DNA of 64,000 bases from Mycolicibacter longobardus (lineage in GTDB: Bacteria > Actinomycetota > Actinomycetes > Mycobacteriales > Mycobacteriaceae): assembly GCF_002102265.1 (NCBI RefSeq), contig NZ_LQPG01000055.1, forward strand, positions 1 through 64,000, given 5' to 3'. The translations under genes were made by a program, and so were the position numbers. A model generated the notes under the pieces. It searched no databases. It was not told where the DNA came from and was given only the letters and a program-made list of their open reading frames with translations. Numbering within the stretch: position 1 is the stretch's first letter; each line of letters begins with the position of its first letter. This document shows positions 54,914 to 63,223 of this stretch, piece by piece.

Positions 54914-56170
54914 GTGCCGAAGCCCCCAACCGCCACGCCGGCGCCCACGGTCGCCATGGTGGGCGGTGGTCAGCTGGCCCGAATGACTCACCAGGCCGCG
55001 ATCGCGCTGGGTCAGTCCCTGCGGGTGCTGGCCACCGCGGCCGACGAACCGGCGGCCCAGGTCAGCCCGGATGTGGTGATCGGCTCACACACCGACCTTG
55101 ACGACCTACGCCGGGTCGCGGCCGGAGCCACCGTGCTCACCTTCGACCACGAGCACGTCCCGGGTGAACTGCTGGACAAGCTGATCGCCGAAGGCGTCAA
55201 CGTCGCACCTCCGCCCGCCGCGTTGCTGCATGCCCAGGACAAGCTGGTGATGCGCCGCAGGCTGGCGGAGTTGGGGGCTCCGGTGCCCCGGTTCGCCGCA
55301 ATCGAGACCGTCGAGGATGTCGACGACTTCGCGGCGCTGACCGGTGGCCCGATGGTGGTGAAGGCGGCCCGCGGCGGTTACGACGGGCGCGGGGTGTCGA
55401 TCGTCGACGACGCATCCGGGGCTCGTGCCGCCGTCGCGGACTATCTGGCCTCCGGAGTGCCGGTGCTGGCCGAAGAGCGGGTTGCGATGCGCAGGGAGCT
55501 GGCGGCGCTGGTCGCCCGGTCGCCCTTCGGCCAGGGGGCGGCGTGGCCGGTGGTCGAGACGGTGCAGGAAGATGGAATCTGCGTGACGGTGATCGCGCCA
55601 GCCCCCGACCTGTCCGACGAATCAGGTTCTGCTGCACAACAATTGGCGTTGCGGCTGGCCGAAGAGCTGGGTGTGGTCGGGGTGCTGGCCGTCGAGCTGT
55701 TCGAGACGACCGACGGGCGGCTGCTGGTCAACGAGCTGGCGATGCGACCGCACAACTCCGGCCACTGGACCATGGACGGCGCGGCCACCAGCCAGTTCGA
55801 GCAGCATCTGCGCGCGGTGCTGGACTATCCGCTGGGCGCCACGACGCCGGTTGCCGCGCTGACCGTGATGGCCAATGTGCTGGGCGCCCCGGAACCGCCG
55901 GCGATGACGATGGACGAACGACTGCACCACCTGTTCGCCCGCTATCCCGATGCACGGGTCCACCTGTACGGCAAGGACGAGCGGCCGGGCCGCAAGATCG
56001 GCCACGTCAACCTTCTCGGTGCGGACGCGGCGGACTTGGCGAAGCTGCGTGAACGGGCTGAAAGCGCGGCACACTGGTTGTCGCACGGTGAGTGGCGTGC
56101 CGGCGACGATGCGGAGCAGAAGAGCGACGTGGGGGCACCTCCCGCTTGCGGGGGAGAGGAGCGGCACTAG
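54914..56170 (+). CDS. purK: N5-carboxyaminoimidazole ribonucleotide synthase
   Basis: Uses ATP and bicarbonate to make N5-CAIR from AIR in purine synthesis. The 418-aa ATP-grasp protein has VAMVGGGQLARMTHQAAIALGQSL, FDHEHVPGELLDKL, the ATP-binding VVKAARGGYDGRGV, and NELAMRPHNSGHWTMDGAATSQFEQHLRAVLDYPLG. The GTG at 54914 gives MPKPPTATPAPTVAMVGGG, near the H37Rv start. The last 25 residues (GDDAEQKSDVGAPPACGGEERH region) come from a palindromic repeat at 56126-56156; H37Rv PurK ends with a similar VGVPPACGG, so the insertion is old. purE follows after 22 bases. Confidence 0.93.
   Translation: MPKPPTATPAPTVAMVGGGQLARMTHQAAIALGQSLRVLATAADEPAAQVSPDVVIGSHTDLDDLRRVAAGATVLTFDHEHVPGELLDKLIAEGVNVAPPPAALLHAQDKLVMRRRLAELGAPVPRFAAIETVEDVDDFAALTGGPMVVKAARGGYDGRGVSIVDDASGARAAVADYLASGVPVLAEERVAMRRELAALVARSPFGQGAAWPVVETVQEDGICVTVIAPAPDLSDESGSAAQQLALRLAEELGVVGVLAVELFETTDGRLLVNELAMRPHNSGHWTMDGAATSQFEQHLRAVLDYPLGATTPVAALTVMANVLGAPEPPAMTMDERLHHLFARYPDARVHLYGKDERPGRKIGHVNLLGADAADLAKLRERAESAAHWLSHGEWRAGDDAEQKSDVGAPPACGGEERH
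56126..56156 (+). repeat. Short palindromic repeat at the 3-prime end of purK
   Basis: CTCCCGCTTGCGGGGGAG forms a hairpin with a TT loop and is preceded by GTGGGGGCAC. It is translated in purK as DVGAPPACGGEE. Similar GVPPACGG endings are known to me in H37Rv PurK, which indicates a mycobacterial dispersed repeat captured long ago. Confidence 0.65.
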
Positions 56171-56192
56171 ATGGCAGATGGATGGGAAGCGC

Positions 56193-56699
56193 ATGGCTAA
56201 CAGCCCCCGGGTCGGCGTCATCATGGGCAGCGACAGCGACTGGTCGGTGATGCAGGACGCGGCCATGGCGCTGGCCGAGTTCGACATCCCGTTCGAGGTC
56301 GGCGTGGTCTCTGCGCACCGCACCCCGCAGCGGATGTTCGACTACGCCCGCGACGCCGCCGGCCGCGGTATCGAGGTGATCATCGCCGGTGCGGGCGGTG
56401 CCGCGCACCTGCCCGGAATGGTGGCTTCGGCCACACCGCTGCCGGTGATCGGGGTTCCGGTCCCGTTGGCCCGGCTGGACGGGCTGGACTCGTTGCTGTC
56501 GATCGTGCAGATGCCCGCGGGAGTGCCTGTGGCCACGGTTTCCATCGGCGGCGCACGCAATGCGGGTTTGCTGGCGGTGCGTATCCTGGGCTCCGCCGAT
56601 GCGGCGCTGCGGGCTCGGATGGTGGCATTTCAGGACCAGCTGGCGGACAGCGTGCTTGCGAAGGACGCAATGCTTCAAGGTAAAGTTACCGGCGAGTAG
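56193..56699 (+). CDS. purE: N5-carboxyaminoimidazole ribonucleotide mutase
   Basis: Converts N5-CAIR to CAIR. The 168-aa protein has the family motifs GVIMGSDSDWSVMQDAAMALAEF, GVVSAHRTPQRMFDYARDA (the catalytic His in SAHRTP), VIIAGAGGAAHLPGMVASATPLPVIGVPV and a C-terminal GGARNAGLLAVRILG. ATG 56193 (MANSPRVGVIMG) is the best fit; ATG 56178 would add five residues. It follows purK in one operon, as usual, with the fadE25 gene 14 bases after its stop. Confidence 0.95.
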   Translation: MANSPRVGVIMGSDSDWSVMQDAAMALAEFDIPFEVGVVSAHRTPQRMFDYARDAAGRGIEVIIAGAGGAAHLPGMVASATPLPVIGVPVPLARLDGLDSLLSIVQMPAGVPVATVSIGGARNAGLLAVRILGSADAALRARMVAFQDQLADSVLAKDAMLQGKVTGE

Positions 56700-56713
56700 C
56701 TTAGGAGGCTGTG

Positions 56714-57883
56714 ATGGCTGGGTGGGCCGGGAATCCGTCGTTTGACCTGTTCAAACTTCCCGAAGAGCATGACGAGCTGCGGGCGGCGATCCGTGCGTTG
56801 GCGGAGAAGGAGATCGCTCCGTACGCCAAGGACGTCGATGAGAAGGCCCGGTTCCCCGAAGAGGCCCTGGCGGCGTTGAACGCGTCGGGGTTCAACGCCG
56901 TGCATGTCCCCGAGGAGTACGGCGGGCAGGGCGCGGATTCGGTCGCGGCCTGCATCGTGATCGAAGAGGTGGCCCGGGTCTGTGCCTCGTCGTCGCTGAT
57001 TCCCGCGGTGAACAAGCTGGGCACCATGGGGCTGATCCTGTCGGGGTCTGATGAGCTGAAGCAGCAGGTGCTGCCGGGCCTGGCCTCGGGTGAGGTGATG
57101 GCCTCCTACGCGCTTTCCGAGCGGGAGGCGGGCAGCGACGCCGCGGCGATGCGCACCCGCGCCAAGGCCGACGGTGACGACTGGATCCTGAATGGCTCCA
57201 AGTGCTGGATCACCAACGGCGGCAAGTCCAGCTGGTACACCGTGATGGCGGTGACCGACCCCGACCTGGACGCCAACGGCATCTCGGCGTTCATGGTCCA
57301 CATCGACGACGAGGGCTTTTCGATTGGGCCCAAGGAGCACAAGCTCGGCATCAAGGGTTCGCCCACCACCGAGCTGTACTTCGAGAACTGTCGTATCCCC
57401 GGCGACCGGATCATCGGCGAGCCGGGTACCGGGTTCAAGACCGCGTTGCGCACCCTGGACCACACCCGCCCGACCATCGGCGCCCAGGCGGTCGGCATTG
57501 CGCAGGGCGCGTTGGACGCGGCGATCGAATACACCAAGGACCGCAAACAGTTCGGCAAGAACATCAGCACTTTCCAGGGCGTGCAGTTCATGCTCGCCGA
57601 CATGGCGATGAAGCTGGAGGCCGCCCGGCTGATGGTCTACTCCGCGGCCGCGCGCGCCGAACGCGGCGAGACCGGTCTGGGCTTCATCTCCGCGGCGTCG
57701 AAGTGTTTCGCTTCCGATGTGGCCATGGAGGTCACCACCGATGCCGTGCAGCTGTTCGGCGGGGCGGGTTACACCACCGACTTCCCGGTCGAGCGGATGA
57801 TGCGCGACGCCAAGATCACCCAGATCTATGAGGGCACCAACCAGATCCAGCGGGTCGTGATGAGCCGCCACCTGCTGCGCTAA
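56714..57883 (+). CDS. fadE25: Acyl-CoA dehydrogenase FadE25
   Basis: A 389-aa flavoprotein that oxidises acyl-CoA to enoyl-CoA. Evidence: HDELRAAIRALAEKEIAPYAKDVDEKARFPEEAL at the N-terminus, SYALSEREAGSDAAAM and WITNGGKSSWYTVMA (FAD and substrate), RKQFGKNISTFQGVQFMLADMAMKLEAARLM, and the end GTNQIQRVVMSRHLL with the catalytic Glu in IYEGTNQIQR. It agrees with Rv3274c (FadE25), next to purE in H37Rv. ATG 56714 has GGAGG upstream; another ATG is at 56711. Its in vivo substrate is not defined; branched or short-chain acyl-CoA are possible. Confidence 0.94.
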   Translation: MAGWAGNPSFDLFKLPEEHDELRAAIRALAEKEIAPYAKDVDEKARFPEEALAALNASGFNAVHVPEEYGGQGADSVAACIVIEEVARVCASSSLIPAVNKLGTMGLILSGSDELKQQVLPGLASGEVMASYALSEREAGSDAAAMRTRAKADGDDWILNGSKCWITNGGKSSWYTVMAVTDPDLDANGISAFMVHIDDEGFSIGPKEHKLGIKGSPTTELYFENCRIPGDRIIGEPGTGFKTALRTLDHTRPTIGAQAVGIAQGALDAAIEYTKDRKQFGKNISTFQGVQFMLADMAMKLEAARLMVYSAAARAERGETGLGFISAASKCFASDVAMEVTTDAVQLFGGAGYTTDFPVERMMRDAKITQIYEGTNQIQRVVMSRHLLR

Positions 57884-57892
57884 CGTGGTTCG

Positions 57893-58459
57893 ATGACGTC
57901 CCGGATCGACACTGTCCGCGCGGCGCGGCATGCCTTCGTCGACACCGTCGATGGGCTCACCGACGCGGAATTCGACCACGGCACCACGTTGTGTACGGAA
58001 TGGTCGCCGCGTGACGTGCTGGCACATCTGATCGGCACCGCCGAGATCGGCCGGTACCTGCGGGCTCCGTGGCGGTTGCACAAGATCAACGCCGAGATTG
58101 TGGCGGCCGGGCGTCGTCGCGACCGGGCCGAGCTCATCGCCGCCGGCCGGCACTGGGCGCAGGTGCCCGATCGGGCGCTGGCGGGGCTGCTGCTGGGCGA
58201 CGTGGCCATGCACCACCAGGACGTGCTGCGCGGGCTGGGGCGTACCCGGCAGATCCCCCCGGCTGAAGAGGCCGCGATCCTCGCCGAGGGAGTGAGCCTG
58301 ACCGCGCAGAAGCTGCAGCCGACCCTGTTCCGGTATCGGGTGGAGCCCACCAACGGGATCGGCCGGCCGCGTGGCCGCGGTGTCGTGGTCCGCGGCACCG
58401 CCGAGGCATTGGGGTTGTGGTTGGGCGGCCGGGACATATCCGATGTCGAGATCGGCTGA
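57893..58459 (+). CDS. DinB/maleylpyruvate-isomerase-fold protein
   Basis: A 188-aa four-helix protein of the DinB/mycothiol-dependent enzyme superfamily. Motifs: RIDTVRAARHAFVDTVDGLTDAEFDHGTTLCTEWSPRDVLAHLIGTAE near the N-terminus, with the His of VLAHL as first metal ligand, and LLGDVAMHHQDVLRGLG with the second and third His. The metal site is thus intact (H..D.H..H type). Many such proteins use mycothiol, but the substrate is unknown. It starts nine bases after fadE25 with ATG 57893. Confidence 0.82.
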   Translation: MTSRIDTVRAARHAFVDTVDGLTDAEFDHGTTLCTEWSPRDVLAHLIGTAEIGRYLRAPWRLHKINAEIVAAGRRRDRAELIAAGRHWAQVPDRALAGLLLGDVAMHHQDVLRGLGRTRQIPPAEEAAILAEGVSLTAQKLQPTLFRYRVEPTNGIGRPRGRGVVVRGTAEALGLWLGGRDISDVEIG

Positions 58460-58502
58460 CCTGCCCTAAGATTGGCAGTCCGCCCTGTCTAGGAGAGGCC
58501 TT

Positions 58503-59630
58503 ATGCCAGGACTTCTGCCCGAGGTCGACCCCGACGGCTTGTTGGAGTATTCCGTCGTCTACACCGACCGGGCCCTCAACCACATGTCCGTACGCTTCCA
58601 GCACGTCATGAACGATGTCTCGGCGATGCTGCGTGAGGTGTACCGTGCCGAGGCCGCAATCGTGCTGCCCGGCAACGGAACCTGCGGGATGGAGGCGGTC
58701 GCGCGCCAATTCGCCAACGGCGCGCAGGTGCTCGTCGTCCGCAACGGGTTCTTCAGCTACCGGTGGAGTCAGATCCTGGAGACCGGCCGCATCACCGACC
58801 GGATCACCGTTTTGAAAGCACGCCCGGCGGGCGACGGCGACCAGGCGCCCTGGGTGCCCGCGCCCATCGACGAGGTCGAGGAGGCGATCGCGCGGACCCG
58901 GCCCGCGGTGGTCTTCGTCCCCCACGTGGAGACCGCCAGTGGGATCCTGCTGCCCGACGACTACCTGGCGCGCGTCGGTGCGGCAACTGCAGCGGTGGGA
59001 GGCCTGTTCGTACTGGACTGCATCGCCTCCGGTGTGGTCTGGGCTGACATGGCAGCACTGGGGGTCGACGTGTTGGTCACCGCACCCCAGAAGGACTGGA
59101 GTGCCGAGCCGGGCTGTGCCATGGTCTGCCTGTCCGGCCGGGCAATGGAGGTCATGGAGCGGACCCAGAGCACCAGCTTCGCGCTGGATCTGAAGAAGTG
59201 GCGCGAGATCATGGTGGCCTACGAGAACGGTGGCCACGCCTATCACGCGACCATGCCGACCGGAGTCATCAGGCGCCTGCGCGACGCCATGGCCGAGACC
59301 CGCGACCGCGGTTACGGCGAGGTGGCCGAGCAGCAGTTCAACCTGGGCCGCAAGGTGCGGGCGCTGCTTGCCGAACGGGGCTTCCCCAGCGTGGCCGCGC
59401 CGGGGTTCGAAGCACCCGGCGTGGTGGTCAGCTACACCACCGATCCGGAGATCCGCACCGGGCGGAAGTTTCTGGCCCAGGGGCTGCAGACCGCGGCGGG
59501 AGTGCCGCTGCAGTGTGACGAGCCGGCGACGTTCAGCACCTTCCGGGTGGGGCTGTTTGGTCTGGACAAGCTGGCCGATATCGAGGGCACGGTGGCGCGA
59601 CTGCGTTCTGCGATCGACCGTATCGGCTGA
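58503..59630 (+). CDS. Class V PLP aminotransferase
   Basis: A 375-aa fold-type I aminotransferase of the serine-pyruvate/alanine-glyoxylate group. Evidence: YTDRALNHMSVRFQHVMNDVSAMLREVY, VLPGNGTCGMEAVARQF, FVLDCIASGVVWADMAALGVDVLVTAPQKDWSAEPGCAMVCLS, with the PLP Lys in APQKDW. The C-terminal small domain is complete. It could transaminate Ser, Ala or related amino acids; the partner is unknown. GGAGAGG precedes the ATG at 58503. The gene is 43 bases after the DinB-like gene. Confidence 0.87.
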   Translation: MPGLLPEVDPDGLLEYSVVYTDRALNHMSVRFQHVMNDVSAMLREVYRAEAAIVLPGNGTCGMEAVARQFANGAQVLVVRNGFFSYRWSQILETGRITDRITVLKARPAGDGDQAPWVPAPIDEVEEAIARTRPAVVFVPHVETASGILLPDDYLARVGAATAAVGGLFVLDCIASGVVWADMAALGVDVLVTAPQKDWSAEPGCAMVCLSGRAMEVMERTQSTSFALDLKKWREIMVAYENGGHAYHATMPTGVIRRLRDAMAETRDRGYGEVAEQQFNLGRKVRALLAERGFPSVAAPGFEAPGVVVSYTTDPEIRTGRKFLAQGLQTAAGVPLQCDEPATFSTFRVGLFGLDKLADIEGTVARLRSAIDRIG

Positions 59631-59689
59631 GCTGTCTGTGCACACCGGTGAACTGCGGAATGCGCGGGTACCTGGTTAGGCTTCACCAC

Positions 59690-59980
59690 ATGTCCGAGCA
59701 GGAGATCCAACGTCGGGTACGCCAACAGCGCGCCGACATCGACTCGCTCTACATGCTGGTGGAGCAGGTTGGCGGCAAGGTCGATGCGCTCGATACCAAG
59801 TTGAGCGGGCGGATCGACACGCTCGAGAGCCGGTTCGACGGGCTGGAGGCTCGGTTCGACGGGCTGGAGGCTCGGTTCGACGGGCTGGAGGTTCGGTTTG
59901 ACGGGCTTGTAGCCCAGATGGACCGCCGGTTCGACGGACTCGGCGCTCAACTGTCTGACGTGCTGCGTCGGCTGGCCTGA
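59690..59980 (+). CDS. Coiled-coil heptad-repeat protein
   Basis: A 96-aa, almost completely helical protein. After SEQEIQRRVRQQRADIDSLYMLVEQVGGKVDALDTKL it is made of seven-residue units of type RFDGLEA (five copies), giving a coiled coil. In DNA these are 21-base repeats (59831-59851, 59852-59872, 59873-59893, 59894-59914, and 59928-59948), of which three are almost identical. It resembles C-terminal parts of phage-tail or DUF-type coiled-coil proteins; the function is not assigned. The ATG at 59690 has no strong ribosome site. pta starts four bases after the stop, so co-transcription with pta-ackA is possible. Confidence 0.7.
   Translation: MSEQEIQRRVRQQRADIDSLYMLVEQVGGKVDALDTKLSGRIDTLESRFDGLEARFDGLEARFDGLEVRFDGLVAQMDRRFDGLGAQLSDVLRRLA
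59831..59914 (+). repeat. 21-bp tandem repeat coding heptads
   Basis: CGGTTCGACGGGCTGGAGGC(T) is repeated at 59831, 59852 and 59873, with a degenerate fourth copy at 59894 and a separate fifth at 59928. The unit encodes RFDGLEA, so copy changes keep the heptad register. Confidence 0.9.
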
Positions 59981-59984
59981 TCCG

Positions 59985-62072
59985 ATGGCAGAAGGTGACG
60001 CCGGTACATCCAGCATCTATCTGGCCGCCGCCGAGGGCGGCACCGGCAAGTCCGTGGTCGCGCTGGGTCTGCTGCACCTGTTGGCCGCCTCGTCGGCCCG
60101 GGTCGGCGTGTTCCGGCCTATCGTCCGATCGCTGGAGGAGCCCGACGAGCAACTCGATCTGCTGCTCGCGCATGCCACCGCCACAATCGACGACCACGGC
60201 GCCTGCCGGGGGGTGACCTATCAGCAGGTCTACTCCGACCGGGAAGCCGCGCTGGGTGAGATCGTCGCGCGGTTCCACGAAGTCGCCCGCCATTGCGACA
60301 CCGTGCTGGTGGTCGGCAGCGACTACACCGACGTCGTCAACCCGAGTGAACTGAGTTTCAACGCCCGTGTCGCGCTGAACCTGGGTGCGCCACTGGTGCT
60401 GGCAGTCAACGGCTACAACCGCGACGCGTCGGACATCCGCGAGATCACCGCACGTTGCCTGGCCGAAGTGGCTGCGGTACACGCGCATCCGGCTGCGGTG
60501 ATCGCCAACCGCTGTGACCCGGACCGGCTGGCTGAGATCAGGGCTGCCTTGGCCGGAACCGGCGTGCCGGGGTTCGCGGTTCCCGAGGTGCCGCTGCTGT
60601 CGGCCCCCACGATGGCCGAACTGTGCACCGCACTGGACGGCACCGTCTACAGCGGCGACCCCGAGTTGCTGCGCCGCGAGGCGCTCAGTGTCATGGTCGG
60701 CGGGATGACCGCCGAGAACATCCTCGAGCGGCTGTCCGAGGGCCAGGTGGTGATCGTGCCGGCCGACCGCTCCGACGTGCTGCTGGCGCTGGTGAATGCC
60801 CATGAAGCACAGGGATTCCCGTCCCTGGCGGGAATCATCCTCAACGGCGGTCTGCTGCCGCACCCGGCTATCGACAAGCTGGTCAAGGGGCTGCGTCCCA
60901 CCCTGCCGCTGATCGCCACCTCGCACCGCACCTACGACACCGCCGAGCAGGTGTCGAACACCGGCTCCCGGATCACCGTCGATGCGCTGCGCAAGATCGA
61001 CACCGCGCTTCAGGTGATGGCCACCCACGTCGACGGCGCCGAACTGGCCGAGCGGATCCGGGTGCCGGCATCGACCGTCATCACCCCGCAGATGTTCGAG
61101 TACCGGCTGCTGGAACGAGCCCGCAGCGACCGCCGCCACATCGTGCTGCCGGAAGCAACCGATGACCGAATCCTATTGGCAGCCGGTCGGTTGCTGTCCC
61201 GCGGCATAGTCGATCTGACCCTGCTCGGGGTGGACGCCGCGGTGCGCAAACGCGGCGCCGAACTCGGAGTGGATCTGGACGCGGCGCGGGTGGTCGACCC
61301 CGCGAGCAGTGACCTGCGGGATTCGTTCGGCGCCGAATACGCCCGGCTGCGCGCCCACAAGGGGATGACCGAGGAGCGTGGCCGCGAGATCATGCGCGAC
61401 ATCTCCTATTTCGGCACCATGATGGTGCAGCTGGGGATCGCCGACGGGATGGTCTCGGGCGCCGCGCACACCACAGCCCACACCATCCGGCCGGCGTTCG
61501 AGATCATCCGGACCGCGCCCGGAGTGTCCACGGTGTCCAGTGTCTTCCTGATGTGCCTGTCGGACCGGGTGCTGGCTTTCGGCGACTGCGCGGTGGTACC
61601 CGACCCGACCGTCGAGCAACTCGCCGATATCGCGATCTCCTCGGCAGCCACCGCGGCCGCGTTCGGCATCGAGCCCAGGGTGGCGCTGCTGTCTTACTCG
61701 ACCGGTGAATCCGGGTCCGGCGCCGGTGTCGACAAGGTACGTGCCGCAACGCAATTGGTGCACGAGCGCCGTCCCGACCTGCTCGCCGACGGGCCGATCC
61801 AGTACGACGCCGCGGTCGACGCGGGGGTGGCCGCGGCGAAGCGGCCGGACTCGGCGGTGGCCGGGCGGGCCACGGTGCTGGTGTTCCCAGACCTGAACAC
61901 CGGCAACAACACCTACAAGGCGGTGCAGCGCAGCGCCGGTGCGGTGGCGATCGGGCCGGTGTTGCAGGGACTGGCCAAACCGGTCAACGACCTGTCCCGG
62001 GGCGCGCTGGTTGACGACATCGTCTACACGGTGGCTATCACCGCCATTCAGGCGCAGGGGGTAACCCCGTGA
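59985..62072 (+). CDS. pta: Phosphate acetyltransferase (long form)
   Basis: Converts acetyl-CoA and phosphate to acetyl phosphate and CoA. The 695-aa long form has an N-terminal P-loop domain (YLAAAEGGTGKSVVALGLLHLL), a central DRTGG domain and the C-terminal catalytic domain (RRHIVLPEATDDRILLAAGRLL, FGTMMVQLGIADGMVSGAAHTTAHTIRPAFEII, VFPDLNTGNNTYKAVQRSA). The order pta-ackA matches Rv0408-Rv0409. The stop overlaps the ackA GTG by four bases. In H37Rv these genes are far from fadE25, so the joining with the Rv3274c-like region is a rearrangement relative to that genome. Confidence 0.94.
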   Translation: MAEGDAGTSSIYLAAAEGGTGKSVVALGLLHLLAASSARVGVFRPIVRSLEEPDEQLDLLLAHATATIDDHGACRGVTYQQVYSDREAALGEIVARFHEVARHCDTVLVVGSDYTDVVNPSELSFNARVALNLGAPLVLAVNGYNRDASDIREITARCLAEVAAVHAHPAAVIANRCDPDRLAEIRAALAGTGVPGFAVPEVPLLSAPTMAELCTALDGTVYSGDPELLRREALSVMVGGMTAENILERLSEGQVVIVPADRSDVLLALVNAHEAQGFPSLAGIILNGGLLPHPAIDKLVKGLRPTLPLIATSHRTYDTAEQVSNTGSRITVDALRKIDTALQVMATHVDGAELAERIRVPASTVITPQMFEYRLLERARSDRRHIVLPEATDDRILLAAGRLLSRGIVDLTLLGVDAAVRKRGAELGVDLDAARVVDPASSDLRDSFGAEYARLRAHKGMTEERGREIMRDISYFGTMMVQLGIADGMVSGAAHTTAHTIRPAFEIIRTAPGVSTVSSVFLMCLSDRVLAFGDCAVVPDPTVEQLADIAISSAATAAAFGIEPRVALLSYSTGESGSGAGVDKVRAATQLVHERRPDLLADGPIQYDAAVDAGVAAAKRPDSAVAGRATVLVFPDLNTGNNTYKAVQRSAGAVAIGPVLQGLAKPVNDLSRGALVDDIVYTVAITAIQAQGVTP

Positions 62073-63223
62073 TCGGTGCCACGGCCGGCCTGGTGCTGGT
62101 GCTCAACTCCGGCTCCTCGTCGATCAAGTTCCAGCTGGTCGATCCGGTGGCCGGCCCGGCGCTGCTCTCCGGACTGGTGGAGCAGATCGGAGAGCCGGAC
62201 AGCGCGATCGCCGACCATGCCGCGGGCTTGCGGCTGATCCACCGGCAACTCAGCGACTCCGGCATCGACCTGGCCGCGGTCCGCGCCGTAGGGCACCGGG
62301 TGGTGCACGGCGGCGACCTGTTCTACGCACCCACGCTGATCACCGACGAGGTGGTGGCCGAGGTGGCACGGCTGGCCGAGTTGGCGCCGTTGCACAACCC
62401 GGCCAACGTGATCGGGATCGAGGTGGCCCGCACCGACTTTCCCGACGTCCCGCATGTGGCGGTGTTCGACACCGGCTTCTTCCACTCGCTGCCGGCCGCC
62501 GCCGCCAGCTACGCGATCGACCACGACGTCGCGAGCCGATACGGTATCCGCCGCTACGGGTTTCACGGCACCTCGCACGAGTATGTCGCCGGTGAGGTCG
62601 CCGCGGTGCTGGTCCGCGACCTCGGCGAGCTGAACACCATCGTGCTGCACCTGGGCAATGGCGCCTCGGCCTCGGCGGTGCGCGGCGGGGTGGCCGTCGA
62701 GACGTCCATGGGGCTTACCCCGCTGGAAGGCCTGGTGATGGGCACTCGCAGCGGCGACATCGATCCCGGCGTGCTGTTCCATCTCAACCGCACCGCCGGT
62801 CTGGGCGTCGACAAGCTCGACGAGTTGCTCAACCGTCGCTCCGGGCTGAAGGGACTCTGCGGGGTCAACGACTTCCGGGAGCTGCTCGAGCAGCGAGCGG
62901 CCGGCGGTGCGTCGGGCGAGGCGGCCGCGCTGGCCTACGACGTCTACATTCACCGGCTCCGCAAGTACGTCGGCGCCTACCTGGCGGTGCTGGGCCATGT
63001 CGACGCGATTGCGTTCACGGCCGGCGTGGGGGAGAACGCGCCCGAGGTGCGCGAAGACGCGCTGGCGGGTTTGGACGGGCTGGGCATCACCGTGGACCGC
63101 GAACGCAACCGCGCGGGCAGGGGAGCGCGGATCATCTCTGCCGACGGGTCGCGCACCACCGTCCTGGTGGTTCCCACCAACGAGGAACTGGCGATCGCGC
63201 GGGCCGCCTGGCAGTTCGTGTGA
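62069..63223 (+). CDS. ackA: Acetate kinase
   Basis: Makes ATP and acetate from acetyl phosphate. The 384-aa protein has VLVLNSGSSSIKFQLVDP, AVGHRVVHGGDLF, HNPANVIGIEVAR, VAVFDTGFFHSLPAAAASYAI, YGFHGTSHEYVAGEV and VLHLGNGASASAVRGGVAVETSMGLTPLEGLVMGTRSGDIDPG, which cover phosphate- and ADP-binding sites. The GTG at 62069 overlaps pta; the stop overlaps the sensor-kinase GTG at 63220. So a three-gene operon with an energy-metabolism and a signalling part is seen. Confidence 0.95.
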   Translation: MIGATAGLVLVLNSGSSSIKFQLVDPVAGPALLSGLVEQIGEPDSAIADHAAGLRLIHRQLSDSGIDLAAVRAVGHRVVHGGDLFYAPTLITDEVVAEVARLAELAPLHNPANVIGIEVARTDFPDVPHVAVFDTGFFHSLPAAAASYAIDHDVASRYGIRRYGFHGTSHEYVAGEVAAVLVRDLGELNTIVLHLGNGASASAVRGGVAVETSMGLTPLEGLVMGTRSGDIDPGVLFHLNRTAGLGVDKLDELLNRRSGLKGLCGVNDFRELLEQRAAGGASGEAAALAYDVYIHRLRKYVGAYLAVLGHVDAIAFTAGVGENAPEVREDALAGLDGLGITVDRERNRAGRGARIISADGSRTTVLVVPTNEELAIARAAWQFV

